Translations under genes and position numbers: made by a program
Shown here: positions 42,170-50,717 of the stretch, one piece after another
Numbering within the stretch: the first letter of the stretch is position 1
How the letters are laid out: each line of letters begins with the position of its first letter
NCBI RefSeq assembly: GCF_002258215.1
Contig: NZ_NEFY01000015.1
Span: forward strand, 1-58,995
Direction: 5' to 3'
Source: Marinobacter vinifirmus
Lineage (GTDB): Bacteria; Pseudomonadota; Gammaproteobacteria; Pseudomonadales; Oleiphilaceae
Length of the DNA stretch: 58,995 nt
Notes under the pieces: model-generated
What the model saw: only the letters and a program-made list of their open reading frames with translations
The model's database searches: none
Told to the model about the DNA's origin: nothing

Positions 42170-43576
42170 ATGCTTCTACGCTTTTCATTGCTTCCTTGCT
42201 CACCTTTTGCAAAATTTTTCCTGCTTAAATTCGTCACACGCTATGGCAATACGACGCCCTGGTTGAATCAGGTGACGGAGATTATTAATGCGATTGAACT
42301 GCCGAAGTCACGATTCTACGAAGTCGTCAAAGAGCTACGTTCATTGGGCGCTCTAGAAGTCCAAGAGACCAAACCGAATGAGCTCCATGAGGTCCGTTAC
42401 GAAGTCAGTATTCACGAACCGGAAATATGCTCATTTGCCCTAAACGAACAACCGCATTTACACCAACACAAAGTCGACGAGTTACTGAATTTGAAGTCAC
42501 GGTCAATCCGCAGGCGGCGGCATCAGTTAACGATACCGCAGCGAGTTCTGATGATTGCCTTGCTTGAAGAGGCTGATGCAGGAGGAATAATCAGAAATAT
42601 CGGTTTTTCTGACCTTGCTCAACGGACTGGATTGGCGATACGACAGGTCAAGAATCAGATGGCGAAGCTCCGAGAATTTCACTACGTTCGAGTTTCACTC
42701 CCAGGCGGGAACACAACGGGCCTGACAGGGCGATATAACAGTGTTCACGCATTAAATTTGAGGCACCCTGATTTCGACCAGCAATCTTCATCCGGAGGAA
42801 TTGTGATTTTCAGGCAGTCGGTCCCGTCCATCCCAGATGAGTACCTCAACTATTTTCACCTCCAATACAGAGAATTACGCAAGGGCCTTTTACAGCAAAG
42901 GCGTACCTCGCATGTAAAAATCGACCAACGTGACGAACTTCTTAATCTCGCGAGCCGAGCAGGAAATTTGCAGGCATCTTCTACCTGGATTTTCCTGAAC
43001 TGGCTGTGCCACGACCTTGCCTCAAGAGCGCTATCTGAACTCTGGAAAGAGTTATCAGAACTGACCGTCGGGCAGCTAAACAAAATCATTGGCGACAAAA
43101 TTCGTGGAGAGTGGCTATCCGCCTATCGCGCAATCATAGAAGTAGATGACGACAATAACTCCAGACAAAAAAAAGCAGTTCGTAGCAAACAGCCCGAGCT
43201 AGCGATACTTCCGTTGATTGAAATGAGTATGAGCACTGCCGTACGCGATATTGCCCGTGGGGTAAAGAACGCTCTCACGGATTCGGAAGCCCTACCCAAT
43301 CACGCCGAGAACTACCATTTCCAAATTCTGCCCATCCCACACAAAAGCGAAAGGGGGCTCTTCGCGGTCGAAATAACGGCAGGCAGTGAAACCCGATTGA
43401 ATCAAAAAAATGAATTTGTACTGGCCCTTGGGTTTGACCCAAAGCGGGGAAAGATAACTGTTGACAGCATTTCAGATGTCTATGCGCTCAAGCACAACAA
43501 TCTGGCAATGACAGGGCTAGCCACCCCTCCATTGGCGTGCCCGATACTTGCCAGTCTACCTAAAACGAAGAAGTGA
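42170..43576 (+). CDS. Unrecognised protein with two winged-helix-like regions
   Basis: The 468-residue protein (from ATG 42170; the frame is open from a TTG at 42107) shows two probable helix-turn-helix/winged-helix segments. One lies near residues 25-60 (INAIELPKSRFYEVVKELRS), the other near 130-185 (FSDLAQRTGLAIRQVKNQMAK, with a wing VRVSLPGGNTTGLTG). The C-terminal half has no recognised motif. It might be a DNA-binding regulator or a replication/partition protein of the island. No Shine-Dalgarno decides the start. The gene is less GC-rich than the backbone. Confidence 0.6.
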   Translation: MLLRFSLLPCSPFAKFFLLKFVTRYGNTTPWLNQVTEIINAIELPKSRFYEVVKELRSLGALEVQETKPNELHEVRYEVSIHEPEICSFALNEQPHLHQHKVDELLNLKSRSIRRRRHQLTIPQRVLMIALLEEADAGGIIRNIGFSDLAQRTGLAIRQVKNQMAKLREFHYVRVSLPGGNTTGLTGRYNSVHALNLRHPDFDQQSSSGGIVIFRQSVPSIPDEYLNYFHLQYRELRKGLLQQRRTSHVKIDQRDELLNLASRAGNLQASSTWIFLNWLCHDLASRALSELWKELSELTVGQLNKIIGDKIRGEWLSAYRAIIEVDDDNNSRQKKAVRSKQPELAILPLIEMSMSTAVRDIARGVKNALTDSEALPNHAENYHFQILPIPHKSERGLFAVEITAGSETRLNQKNEFVLALGFDPKRGKITVDSISDVYALKHNNLAMTGLATPPLACPILASLPKTKK

Positions 43577-43746
43577 ATCCGCCACCGAGCAGCCTATCGC
43601 AGACTTCACAGGCGAGATCAGAGTGCGGGGACAGATATTGCTCCCAATGAGCTAAAACCCAACTGGTCCGGATTCCATTTTGGCAAATCTGATCATTTCT
43701 TACACCGCCTCCCAATCTTCTGAACCAATAGGTCAGGAGATCAAAC

Positions 43747-44220
43747 ATGCAGATTTTACGGCTTAGAGACGTCATTCACACAACAGGCCTCGGCCGCTCA
43801 TCAATATATAAGTTTTCAGGCCAGGGCCTGTTTCCCCGCCCCATAACTCTTGGTGGCATGTCAATTGGCTGGAAAGCAGATCGAATAGACCGATGGATTG
43901 TTGAACGCATTCGCGAGCGTGATTCCGTCGCCGGAAACGCAGAACACACTACGCCATGGGACGTCACTATTGGAAAAGAAGGCGAAGGCCAAACGCGCCT
44001 TCGAGTCCTTCGCATCAAGCAAGTTATGTCGCTAACAGGCCTGGCTCGGGCGACCGTGTACAAATACATTCACATAAGAAATTTTCCGCTTCCGGTACCA
44101 CTGGCAGGTGCCTCGGTGGGCTGGCTACTGGCCGAAATCGAGTATTGGCTGGCTTCCTGTGCCGAGGACAGCAGCGACGAGCCCCTCAATGAATCTGAAG
44201 CGTTTTCCGAAGCTGCCTGA
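43747..44220 (+). CDS. Tandem AlpA-family regulator
   Basis: A 157-residue protein made of two complete AlpA/MerR-like HTH units in one chain. Unit 1, residues 3-55, has LRDVIHTTGLGRSSIYKF, then GLFPRPITLG, then IGWKADRIDRWI. Unit 2, about 87-137, has IKQVMSLTGLARATVYKY, then NFPLPVPLAG, then VGWLLAEIEYWL. AlpA proteins activate or control excision of P4-like elements and usually carry one unit of about 70 residues. ATG follows AGGAGATCAAAC. A single-unit paralog lies at 45919. Confidence 0.88.
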   Translation: MQILRLRDVIHTTGLGRSSIYKFSGQGLFPRPITLGGMSIGWKADRIDRWIVERIRERDSVAGNAEHTTPWDVTIGKEGEGQTRLRVLRIKQVMSLTGLARATVYKYIHIRNFPLPVPLAGASVGWLLAEIEYWLASCAEDSSDEPLNESEAFSEAA

Positions 44221-44632
44221 CCCCCACCTCAATATACCGTTCTCAACCACGACTCTGGCTAGCCCCGCTACCGACACTAATTCTTTTAGCAACCAATCAA
44301 CCTACCCCCCAGTGTTGCCCCCTATTCAGTAATCAGCGTTCCCGAATGTCTTAGCAAAGTTACCCACCCCCTTTTGGGTTTGTATGTTATTGGATATCAG
44401 CAGTAGACCTTATTAGCGACTGGAGTAGCAAAGAGGACATGGGCTCACATAGTGAAAGCCTATTGCGGTACTGATGGCAGTTATACCTCTATTGAGAGAA
44501 TCATCACCTTCAAGCAATGCACTGCATACAGGTAACCATGAACAGCACTAAGTAATTCAGAAGAGCATCAGAAGGGGCTTAAACGAATTACGTTAAAGAA
44601 CACAGATGTAACTTTCTACATGCCCGGGTCAT
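44221..44632. other. Intergenic region before the Gp2-like gene
   Basis: About 410 bp without a credible gene on either strand. It has a C-rich start (44221-44370) and a mixed AT-rich remainder, ending at the hairpin described separately. The size and position before a replication-type gene leave room for a promoter or origin, but nothing decisive is visible. Confidence 0.5.
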
Positions 44633-44655
44633 GGCATGAGCACAACGCTCATGCC
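44633..44655 (+). promoter_or_regulatory. Perfect hairpin upstream of the Gp2-like gene
   Basis: GGCATGAGC (44633-44641) and GCTCATGCC (44647-44655) around the loop ACAAC. It ends 6 bp before the AACCTGGAGG ribosome site of the Gp2-like gene. It could regulate translation or mark a replication nick site. Confidence 0.5.
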
Positions 44656-44676
44656 CATTTAACCTGGAGGCCGACT

Positions 44677-45816
44677 ATGGAGCAATACACATACGACGAT
44701 ACCCCGACCGATGAAGATATGCTGGAGTGGTTGGGCGGATTACACGGCGGTGAAATCCTTACCAATGCAGCAGGCCAGCCAATTACGATGCCCTCAGATT
44801 ACCACTGGCGCCACGACCTGGTCTGGGTCGACCGACAGTTGAAAGCTATGGCCAATACGCGGCGGTTCCTTGATCATCAGCGACTCATTCAGCCAGAGAC
44901 CTTTGGCGCAGCTACGGTGGTGTTGGCCCCAGATCCGCTACTAGAGAGACTGACCACACTTTTCACTGTATTAGTGACCATGTTTCATGAGACGAATATT
45001 GGTCAGCATTATCGGCCAAGCCCCTACGCGACAAGCTTCCTCTGGGCCTTTGGCCAATGTGAGTATCTGCACGATGCGGGATTCCGTCAGTTACCAGCAA
45101 TGAGCCATCAGGCGGCAGAACAGGTGGTCATAGATCTCAATCAACGCTTGGAAGCCTGGTATCAGAGCATGATTAAGCCAAACTTTGCCTACGAGTGCGG
45201 TCGTATCCGACGTAACAGCCGCGACAATTACAAGCGTCTGTGCGAGCTCATGAAGGCCCTCTTTCTGTGCCATAGTCGCCTAATGGTAGTGAGGGTAGAC
45301 CTAGGCTACAGCGAATGCGACAGCCCCTACATCGATTACGAGACGGCACGTCATCACAGAGAGCAACTTTGCCAAGCATTTAACACCCACTCCCTGTTTA
45401 ACCATCTGTTGGGGTACGCTTGGAAACTGGAATGGCAGCCCAAGAAGGGCTTTCATTACCACTTCATATTCTTCTTCGACGGTCATCAATGCCAGGAGGA
45501 CATTACAAAGGCTCGCCTCATTAATGAAATGTGGGCCAAGGCCATTACCGGTGGCCAAGGTCATCCTTGGAATTGCAATCTCGATGCCGAGCAAATCTAC
45601 CGCTACAACGCCATGGGATGCATCGACTACCATGACACCGCAAAACAACAAGGGCTTTTCAAGCTGGCCAAATACCTGACCAAGATCGACGAATACGCCG
45701 CTATGCTGGTTAACGGCAGAACCTTTCAGACGAGCCGCAAGCCGGGCAGTCAGGAGGGACCACGTCGTGGGCGGCCTCGGTTATATCAGAGCAGGCCTTT
45801 GAATTCTGGGCTCTGA
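44677..45816 (+). CDS. Inovirus Gp2 / YagK-YfjJ family protein (rolling-circle replication-like)
   Basis: The 379-residue protein has the YagK/YfjJ C-terminal domain pattern, a relative of inoviral replication initiator Gp2: LMVVRVDLGY, then AWKLEWQPKKGFHYHFIFFFDG with the H-x-H metal motif, then a late KLAKYLTK helix with a tyrosine. These are the parts of an HUH-like endonuclease, although the exact catalytic tyrosine is not certain. ATG 44677 is preferred over 44620 because TGGAGG sits 8 bp upstream. AlpA genes on both sides match the layout of satellite-like islands. Confidence 0.85.
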   Translation: MEQYTYDDTPTDEDMLEWLGGLHGGEILTNAAGQPITMPSDYHWRHDLVWVDRQLKAMANTRRFLDHQRLIQPETFGAATVVLAPDPLLERLTTLFTVLVTMFHETNIGQHYRPSPYATSFLWAFGQCEYLHDAGFRQLPAMSHQAAEQVVIDLNQRLEAWYQSMIKPNFAYECGRIRRNSRDNYKRLCELMKALFLCHSRLMVVRVDLGYSECDSPYIDYETARHHREQLCQAFNTHSLFNHLLGYAWKLEWQPKKGFHYHFIFFFDGHQCQEDITKARLINEMWAKAITGGQGHPWNCNLDAEQIYRYNAMGCIDYHDTAKQQGLFKLAKYLTKIDEYAAMLVNGRTFQTSRKPGSQEGPRRGRPRLYQSRPLNSGL

Positions 45817-45918
45817 GTCAACGTCGATAACGGCTAGCTGGATGTGGACACTGAGCCGTCTGGCATGAACGCTTGAAGTGTCCGACAAATACTCTGAGCA
45901 ATTTGAAGAGGAAGATCT

Positions 45919-46131
45919 ATGAGAGTGCTCAGACTGACGGAAGTGCAAGATAAAACCGGACTTGCCAGGTCCACACTGTACAAATATGTTGATGCGGGCA
46001 CGTTTCCAGGGCCTATCTACCTTGGCGGCAGAGCCACCGGCTGGATTGATGCCGAGGTGCACGAACGGCTGCTGGAAAAGCAAGTTGAATGTGATATGGC
46101 CCATGGAGCAACGAGAGGCTGGAGCCTCTAG
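45919..46131 (+). CDS. AlpA-family transcriptional regulator
   Basis: A 70-residue single-unit AlpA protein: LTEVQDKTGLARSTLYKYV, then GTFPGPIYLGGRATGWIDAEV. The start has AGAGGAAGATCT directly upstream. It resembles both halves of the tandem AlpA at 43747, so the three units probably arose by duplication or repeated acquisition. Expected role is control of integrase/excision or of the neighbouring replication gene. Confidence 0.9.
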   Translation: MRVLRLTEVQDKTGLARSTLYKYVDAGTFPGPIYLGGRATGWIDAEVHERLLEKQVECDMAHGATRGWSL

Positions 46132-46260
46132 GTATTTCGGTGGGTCCAATGGACGGCAGTGGCAGCCAGTGGATGCCGGACAGGGCCTACCCCGCATACA
46201 ACATTGAAATTTTTGTGGCATCATGAATGTTCAATCCAACGAATATCAAGGGCCGAACGC

Positions 46261-46680
46261 GTGAACCACAATAGCCAATTGGAATCTGCAACAGCCTCTC
46301 TCAAAATGATCGTCGACCGCGTGGACGCCATTGCCAGAAATACGGTCAGTGAAAGTGCGAGAGACGCCACCGCGTCGCTGAGGAGTTTCCTGGAACAACT
46401 TAGCTTCCCTGAAGTGAAAGCGATCTACGTTATTATTCAAGCTGGCAGAAACCCTTCCTGGCTAGAGGAGACCAATGCCATAGAACCCCTGCACATAAAC
46501 CTCAGTGGGATTCGTCCGGCAAGCGAAGGAAAACAAAGCTGCATTGACTTCATTTTGCCGAAGACCGACCAACTACAACTCTATATCGCTCGCTACATTG
46601 AAACCTGCAACCAGCTCCGGCTTGACCCATTCAACGAACTAGCACTCCTGATTCGATACGAAACAGCGCAGGAGCATTGA
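46261..46680 (+). CDS. Hypothetical 139-residue protein
   Basis: A mostly helical protein with a central hydrophobic strand (KAIYVIIQAGRNPSW) and a C-terminal segment QLQLYIARYIETCNQLRLDPFNELALLI. No family recognised. The frame is open from 46159 but the earlier part reads like non-coding sequence, and GTG at 46261 is chosen; no convincing Shine-Dalgarno. It ends 82 bp before the convergent zinc-hook ATPase gene. Confidence 0.6.
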   Translation: MNHNSQLESATASLKMIVDRVDAIARNTVSESARDATASLRSFLEQLSFPEVKAIYVIIQAGRNPSWLEETNAIEPLHINLSGIRPASEGKQSCIDFILPKTDQLQLYIARYIETCNQLRLDPFNELALLIRYETAQEH

Positions 46681-46762
46681 TCCAATCAATTGGTTAACAA
46701 TTTCGAGGAGCTTGTGCTCTTTCTTGTCACAAGCCCACCTCACGTCGCATGCTTAAATAATG

Positions 46763-49585
46763 TCACATTCGAGCTAGACAAGCCTCAACATAATCTAGCT
46801 CTTGGGAGAGCTCACCGGCATGATTACGCAGATGGTTCAATTTCTGCCGAGCATCCTGCTGAACCTCAGCAGGAGCCCTGGTAAGTTGTTCGATCTTTCC
46901 AGCCTGTACGCCGATTCTCTCGTTCACGTCGCGAAGCAGCCTCTGGCACGAGGCTTGTTTTTCAATTGGGAAAAGCTGGCACTCGAGCAAGCGGATTGCA
47001 TCGTAGATTTTGATGACTTCAGCGCTGGTTTTAGAGTGCACAAAATTCAAGCTGGCCTCATCGAACGCATGATGCTCTTGATTCTGACCACCCCAGTTAA
47101 CAAGATCCTTCTTGATCAAACTGAAATTCGTGAGATCGTAGGCGATACGAGGCTCAACAAGCGCAAAGGTTTTTTCCAGACTGATCTGCAGGTAAATGTT
47201 TTTCTTAAGGTTGGATTTTCCAAACTTAGCAGTGATCAAGACCTCGTTCTCTAAGCAATACTCAACCACCATCGACTCAAACCAAATACGGCAGTAGATC
47301 AACGCCTGCCTTACGTCATACACCTCTAAGGCTTCCTGAATCTTCGCCTTAAACCCACCTGCGTAGTCGACAACCACGATACCTCTATTGGTATAGCTGA
47401 GTATGCAGCTGGAGTGTTGATCGGCTTGCGGATGCCTTTCTGCGATCATGCAGAAACGCTCCCAGAAGAGTCGGTCATGCGTCGTGACAACCATCTGAGT
47501 GCGCCTTAGGTACGGATCTGAAAAAAATAAGTCGATGATGTTGGATCGGTGATCACTGTCGATCGCGTTCACCACATCATCGAAAACGATTACCTGGAAT
47601 TTGTTTTTCTCGGCCATTGCTAGAAGTAGCGAAAGCCCCAATGCTCGCAGATGGCCCTCACTCAGAGTAGAAAAGGCATCAAGGGACGTGCCATCAATGT
47701 TCGAGATCTTTATTCGGTACCCATCACCAGTTTTTTCAAAACGAATGGCTTCGATACGTTCATGCTCATCATCATGGTCATTGATCGCTTTGTAGTGATC
47801 GGCAGCTTTTTCCTCAATACCAGTGATGCGTTCTTTTTCCAAAGCAAGCTTATAGTTAAGCAAGTCGCGGTATAGGTTAGCGTATTCCAGTTGCAACTGC
47901 TTAATGAACGAATTGAATCTCACGTTACCCGCATCTTGATCTCGAAGGCCGTCTCGCTGGATCAGCAAGGCCGATATTTTTTCACCTGCGACAGTGTGAG
48001 CTCTTTGCGAGGCTCTCTTGTCAGCAAACAGCGCCCTGACGGTTCCTTCCGTTTCCTTGAGAGTTTGTGCCTGCTCTTCGAGACGCTTGACCTGCGACTC
48101 TGCACGCTTAACCTCTTCACTTTTCCGTCTGCAAGCATTCACATAGGTTTCGACGCCTGCAGAATCAATGGTAAGCAGCTGGTTAAAGTGATGAAGCACT
48201 TGCGCCGCGCTCTCGGCTCTGTCTGTCGCTGCGTCTAAATCAGCAACGGCTGATTCGAGTTCACCCAAACTCAGGGAACAAGACACGCCTAGGCGAGTAT
48301 TCCTATCGACACCTGCGATGGCATTGGAAATTTTAGCGGACAGCCGGACGATTCGTTGGTCGTTGCGCTGCTGGGCACTTCTTAGTTCTTTCAAGATACC
48401 TAGGGACTGAAGCTCACGCCGCGCTTTCTCGAATGGGTTTTCGGCAACACTACTCAAGGGCGTGGAGCACGCGGGACAGACGTCGTCCTCTCTCGTGCTC
48501 TCGATAGCTACCAAGGCTTCATAAACAGCACTATAGTTGACAGCTGCCGCGTTGTTGAGAAACGAAGCTCCAATCTTCGATCTTCTCAAAAGTAAGCGGC
48601 TAGCGATGCGGCCCGCACGGCGAATTCGATCCATCAAAATAGCGCTGGGAGCCTCAGCAACCTTTAGTCGCTCGGCCTTGCGGATCTTTAGTTCACCCAG
48701 TTTCGTTAGTCGCAGAAACCTGACACGCACAGCGCTTTGCTGCGCGGAAGACAAGCCAAGATGGCCACATACCTGATTATTGATTTCAGTGACCTTTTCG
48801 GTAAGGCTTAGCCTCTCATCAATCAACTCTTCTCTCGCCCTGGCGATGTTAGTCAGGGCCTGCGTTTGGTCTTGTTTAAGGAACGTATTGAGGCTGAAGC
48901 TTTCTGGCTTTACAAATCGTGCTAGGACTTCTTGGAATTCCTCGAGACCAAACAACGTAGCAATAACGTCATGTTCAGGGCTACCAGTATCTTTGGACCC
49001 AAGCAAGGAGAACTCTTGCAGGCGATTGCGATCAATGAAGCAGCTTGCCCAAGAGAGGCTGCGTGTGACGGGAGCATTATCCATTCCCACCAGGGAGAGG
49101 GACATCTTGGAATCCCCTCTTGCAATGTATTGTTTAACCTTGGTCTTGCGTCGATCCGCCTCTTTGATATGTCCTGTGGTGCCATATTCCAGAGCCTCAC
49201 ACAACGAAGACTTCCCGCCTCCGTTAGGGGCATAAAAGATATTCTTGGTCTTGCTAAACCTCAGGTAGCTTCCTTTGTCATCAGGTGCCAGCTCACCAAA
49301 TCCCCTGAAGTTCTTCAGCTGCATATATGACAAGGGACTCAGCCCAGACGGGGCGACCCAATCAAGCTCGGGCTTTGCATCAAGCACCTTCTTGAAGCGT
49401 GAGGCGATAAGCTGATAGTCCTTCTCAAGAAGTTCACCAGCGGCTTTGGTCAAGTGATCTTTTATGTGATCAGAGTAACGGCCCTTACTCTGATTCGCTT
49501 TATAGAGGCACCAAAAGAGCGCCAAGTAGGCGTCGGACTTGCCGTCAAGATGACCTCTGGCAAAGCTCAAAAGGTACTGGCTCAT
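46763..49585 (-). CDS. Rad50-like ATPase with zinc hook, C-terminal extension
   Basis: A 940-residue SMC/Rad50-type protein. After an 85-residue helical N-terminus come QLKNFRGFGEL (89-99) and Walker A APNGGGKSS (119-127). A coiled-coil region holds a CPAC zinc hook near residue 370. The ABC signature TLSEGHLRALGLSLLLA lies near 642 and Walker B VIVFDDVVNAID near 665-676, with a switch histidine in VVTTHDRLFW. About 200 further residues follow the ATPase lobe (ALIYCRIWFESMVVEYC... EHHAFDEASLNF), a helical extension that may be an effector. Such lone ATPases are common in defence islands. It lies 265 bp downstream of the Wadjet operon on the same strand. Confidence 0.85.
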   Translation of the reverse strand: MSQYLLSFARGHLDGKSDAYLALFWCLYKANQSKGRYSDHIKDHLTKAAGELLEKDYQLIASRFKKVLDAKPELDWVAPSGLSPLSYMQLKNFRGFGELAPDDKGSYLRFSKTKNIFYAPNGGGKSSLCEALEYGTTGHIKEADRRKTKVKQYIARGDSKMSLSLVGMDNAPVTRSLSWASCFIDRNRLQEFSLLGSKDTGSPEHDVIATLFGLEEFQEVLARFVKPESFSLNTFLKQDQTQALTNIARAREELIDERLSLTEKVTEINNQVCGHLGLSSAQQSAVRVRFLRLTKLGELKIRKAERLKVAEAPSAILMDRIRRAGRIASRLLLRRSKIGASFLNNAAAVNYSAVYEALVAIESTREDDVCPACSTPLSSVAENPFEKARRELQSLGILKELRSAQQRNDQRIVRLSAKISNAIAGVDRNTRLGVSCSLSLGELESAVADLDAATDRAESAAQVLHHFNQLLTIDSAGVETYVNACRRKSEEVKRAESQVKRLEEQAQTLKETEGTVRALFADKRASQRAHTVAGEKISALLIQRDGLRDQDAGNVRFNSFIKQLQLEYANLYRDLLNYKLALEKERITGIEEKAADHYKAINDHDDEHERIEAIRFEKTGDGYRIKISNIDGTSLDAFSTLSEGHLRALGLSLLLAMAEKNKFQVIVFDDVVNAIDSDHRSNIIDLFFSDPYLRRTQMVVTTHDRLFWERFCMIAERHPQADQHSSCILSYTNRGIVVVDYAGGFKAKIQEALEVYDVRQALIYCRIWFESMVVEYCLENEVLITAKFGKSNLKKNIYLQISLEKTFALVEPRIAYDLTNFSLIKKDLVNWGGQNQEHHAFDEASLNFVHSKTSAEVIKIYDAIRLLECQLFPIEKQASCQRLLRDVNERIGVQAGKIEQLTRAPAEVQQDARQKLNHLRNHAGELSQELDYVEACLARM

Positions 49586-49850
49586 CTCATCCTCGTCGTA
49601 CTCAAAGATCGCATTTCAGATTCCTTTGTAGCGGTTGCATTCAAGCCTTTGCCCTTATCGTATTAAAATTCTTCGAAATTTCGGGGGATGGATATAGACG
49701 TAAACCTAGTAATTGCTCATATCAGTCGCATAAATTGATGTAACAAGTGATAGCCGCTAGTTTGAAGCAATCAGTCAAGAGATCTCTCTCTCTAAAAGTT
49801 CCCTGACCCGCATGCGCCGCGCATTCCCACTGACAATCTCTTATATCAGC
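49586..49850. other. Spacer between jetD and the zinc-hook ATPase gene
   Basis: A 265-bp non-coding stretch with AT-rich part near 49660-49760 that could hold the ATPase promoter on the minus strand. A 6-bp-arm hairpin ATGCGC-C-GCGCAT lies at 49812-49824 just after jetD. No gene is visible. Confidence 0.5.
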
Positions 49851-50717
49851 TCAGATTAAATGACCCTCTTTCACAACGGATGCATCCACCACCGAAAGCT
49901 GGATATCGCGACTCACTATATGTTCTTGCATAACCGCAACCTCATTGAGGTGAATCCAATCGACAAGCTTTTCGCACGCGGTATTTCGTGCTTTCCCTAA
50001 CAATGACGCCATTTCTCGAGTTTGTCGTCGGTGCGCAGACTGGTTGTTGGACACTGATAGAAACTTGTCGCTGCACTCCAGGGGGACAAATATCTTTCCC
50101 TTCCCCACAGCTAACGCCAAATTCAAACCAGCAGGATCAAAATCAAAAAATAAACCAAGAAGCTCTGCCGGATGCCGATCAACCAGCTTTTGGACATGCC
50201 GAACATTCTCACGATGGCCTCGGTAGACAAACACGCAGTCGTTCCAACCCTGAGGCAGCCGAATACGGTGACACTCCGGCATCAATGACCCATTTTCAAT
50301 TACGACCAGCCGCTGTTGGCGGAGATGTTCAAGATCCAAGATCTTAAAGGGAACACTGATTACGGCGCCGGGTGGAACATAGGCAACTTCTCCACTTGCC
50401 CTAATCTCACCTTTCCCAGCCGTGGCCATAACAACCAACTGACCAAATACCGAGTCTCTGGCAAGCTTTTCGTCCGGCACTTTCTCGGCCATCTCCAAAC
50501 GACTGACAGCCATTGAGTCAAATAGAGGGTCCAGGCCAGTTAAGGCTTGTGCGTGGTTTCGCAGGCGGTGTAGCTCGTCTTCCGTGAATTGGTATTCGCG
50601 TCCCACTAAGGTTCCACAGCATGTTTCTTCGTGAATGCGAGCCCAAGTTTGGTTCTTAATAGCGGTTTTCTTCCCTGAGACCAGAAGGCGTTTGATGGCG
50701 TTAAAGTCGGCTGTCAC
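49851..50717 (-). CDS. jetD: Wadjet-type Toprim nuclease subunit (JetD/MksG-like)
   Basis: The 288-residue protein carries a Toprim-like core in its second half: VVIENGSL with the first acidic residue, and LGLFFDFDPAGLNLA with the D-x-D pair. In Wadjet systems JetD cuts plasmid DNA after the SMC complex has extruded it. It is shorter than the JetD proteins I know (commonly above 350 residues), so the N-terminal arm may be reduced. Its start overlaps the upstream kleisin gene by 17 bp, fixing it in the operon. Family assignment rests on motif plus context. Confidence 0.82.
   Translation of the reverse strand: MTADFNAIKRLLVSGKKTAIKNQTWARIHEETCCGTLVGREYQFTEDELHRLRNHAQALTGLDPLFDSMAVSRLEMAEKVPDEKLARDSVFGQLVVMATAGKGEIRASGEVAYVPPGAVISVPFKILDLEHLRQQRLVVIENGSLMPECHRIRLPQGWNDCVFVYRGHRENVRHVQKLVDRHPAELLGLFFDFDPAGLNLALAVGKGKIFVPLECSDKFLSVSNNQSAHRRQTREMASLLGKARNTACEKLVDWIHLNEVAVMQEHIVSRDIQLSVVDASVVKEGHLI

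Noticed and set aside
44620..44676. Upstream start for the Gp2-like gene
   Set aside because: The extension runs through the perfect hairpin and lacks a ribosome site, whereas ATG 44677 has TGGAGG.
46763..49585. Identification of the zinc-hook ATPase as RloC anticodon nuclease
   Set aside because: It shares the ATPase plus zinc-hook layout, but I could not find a clear R-x4-6-H nuclease motif in its C-terminal part.
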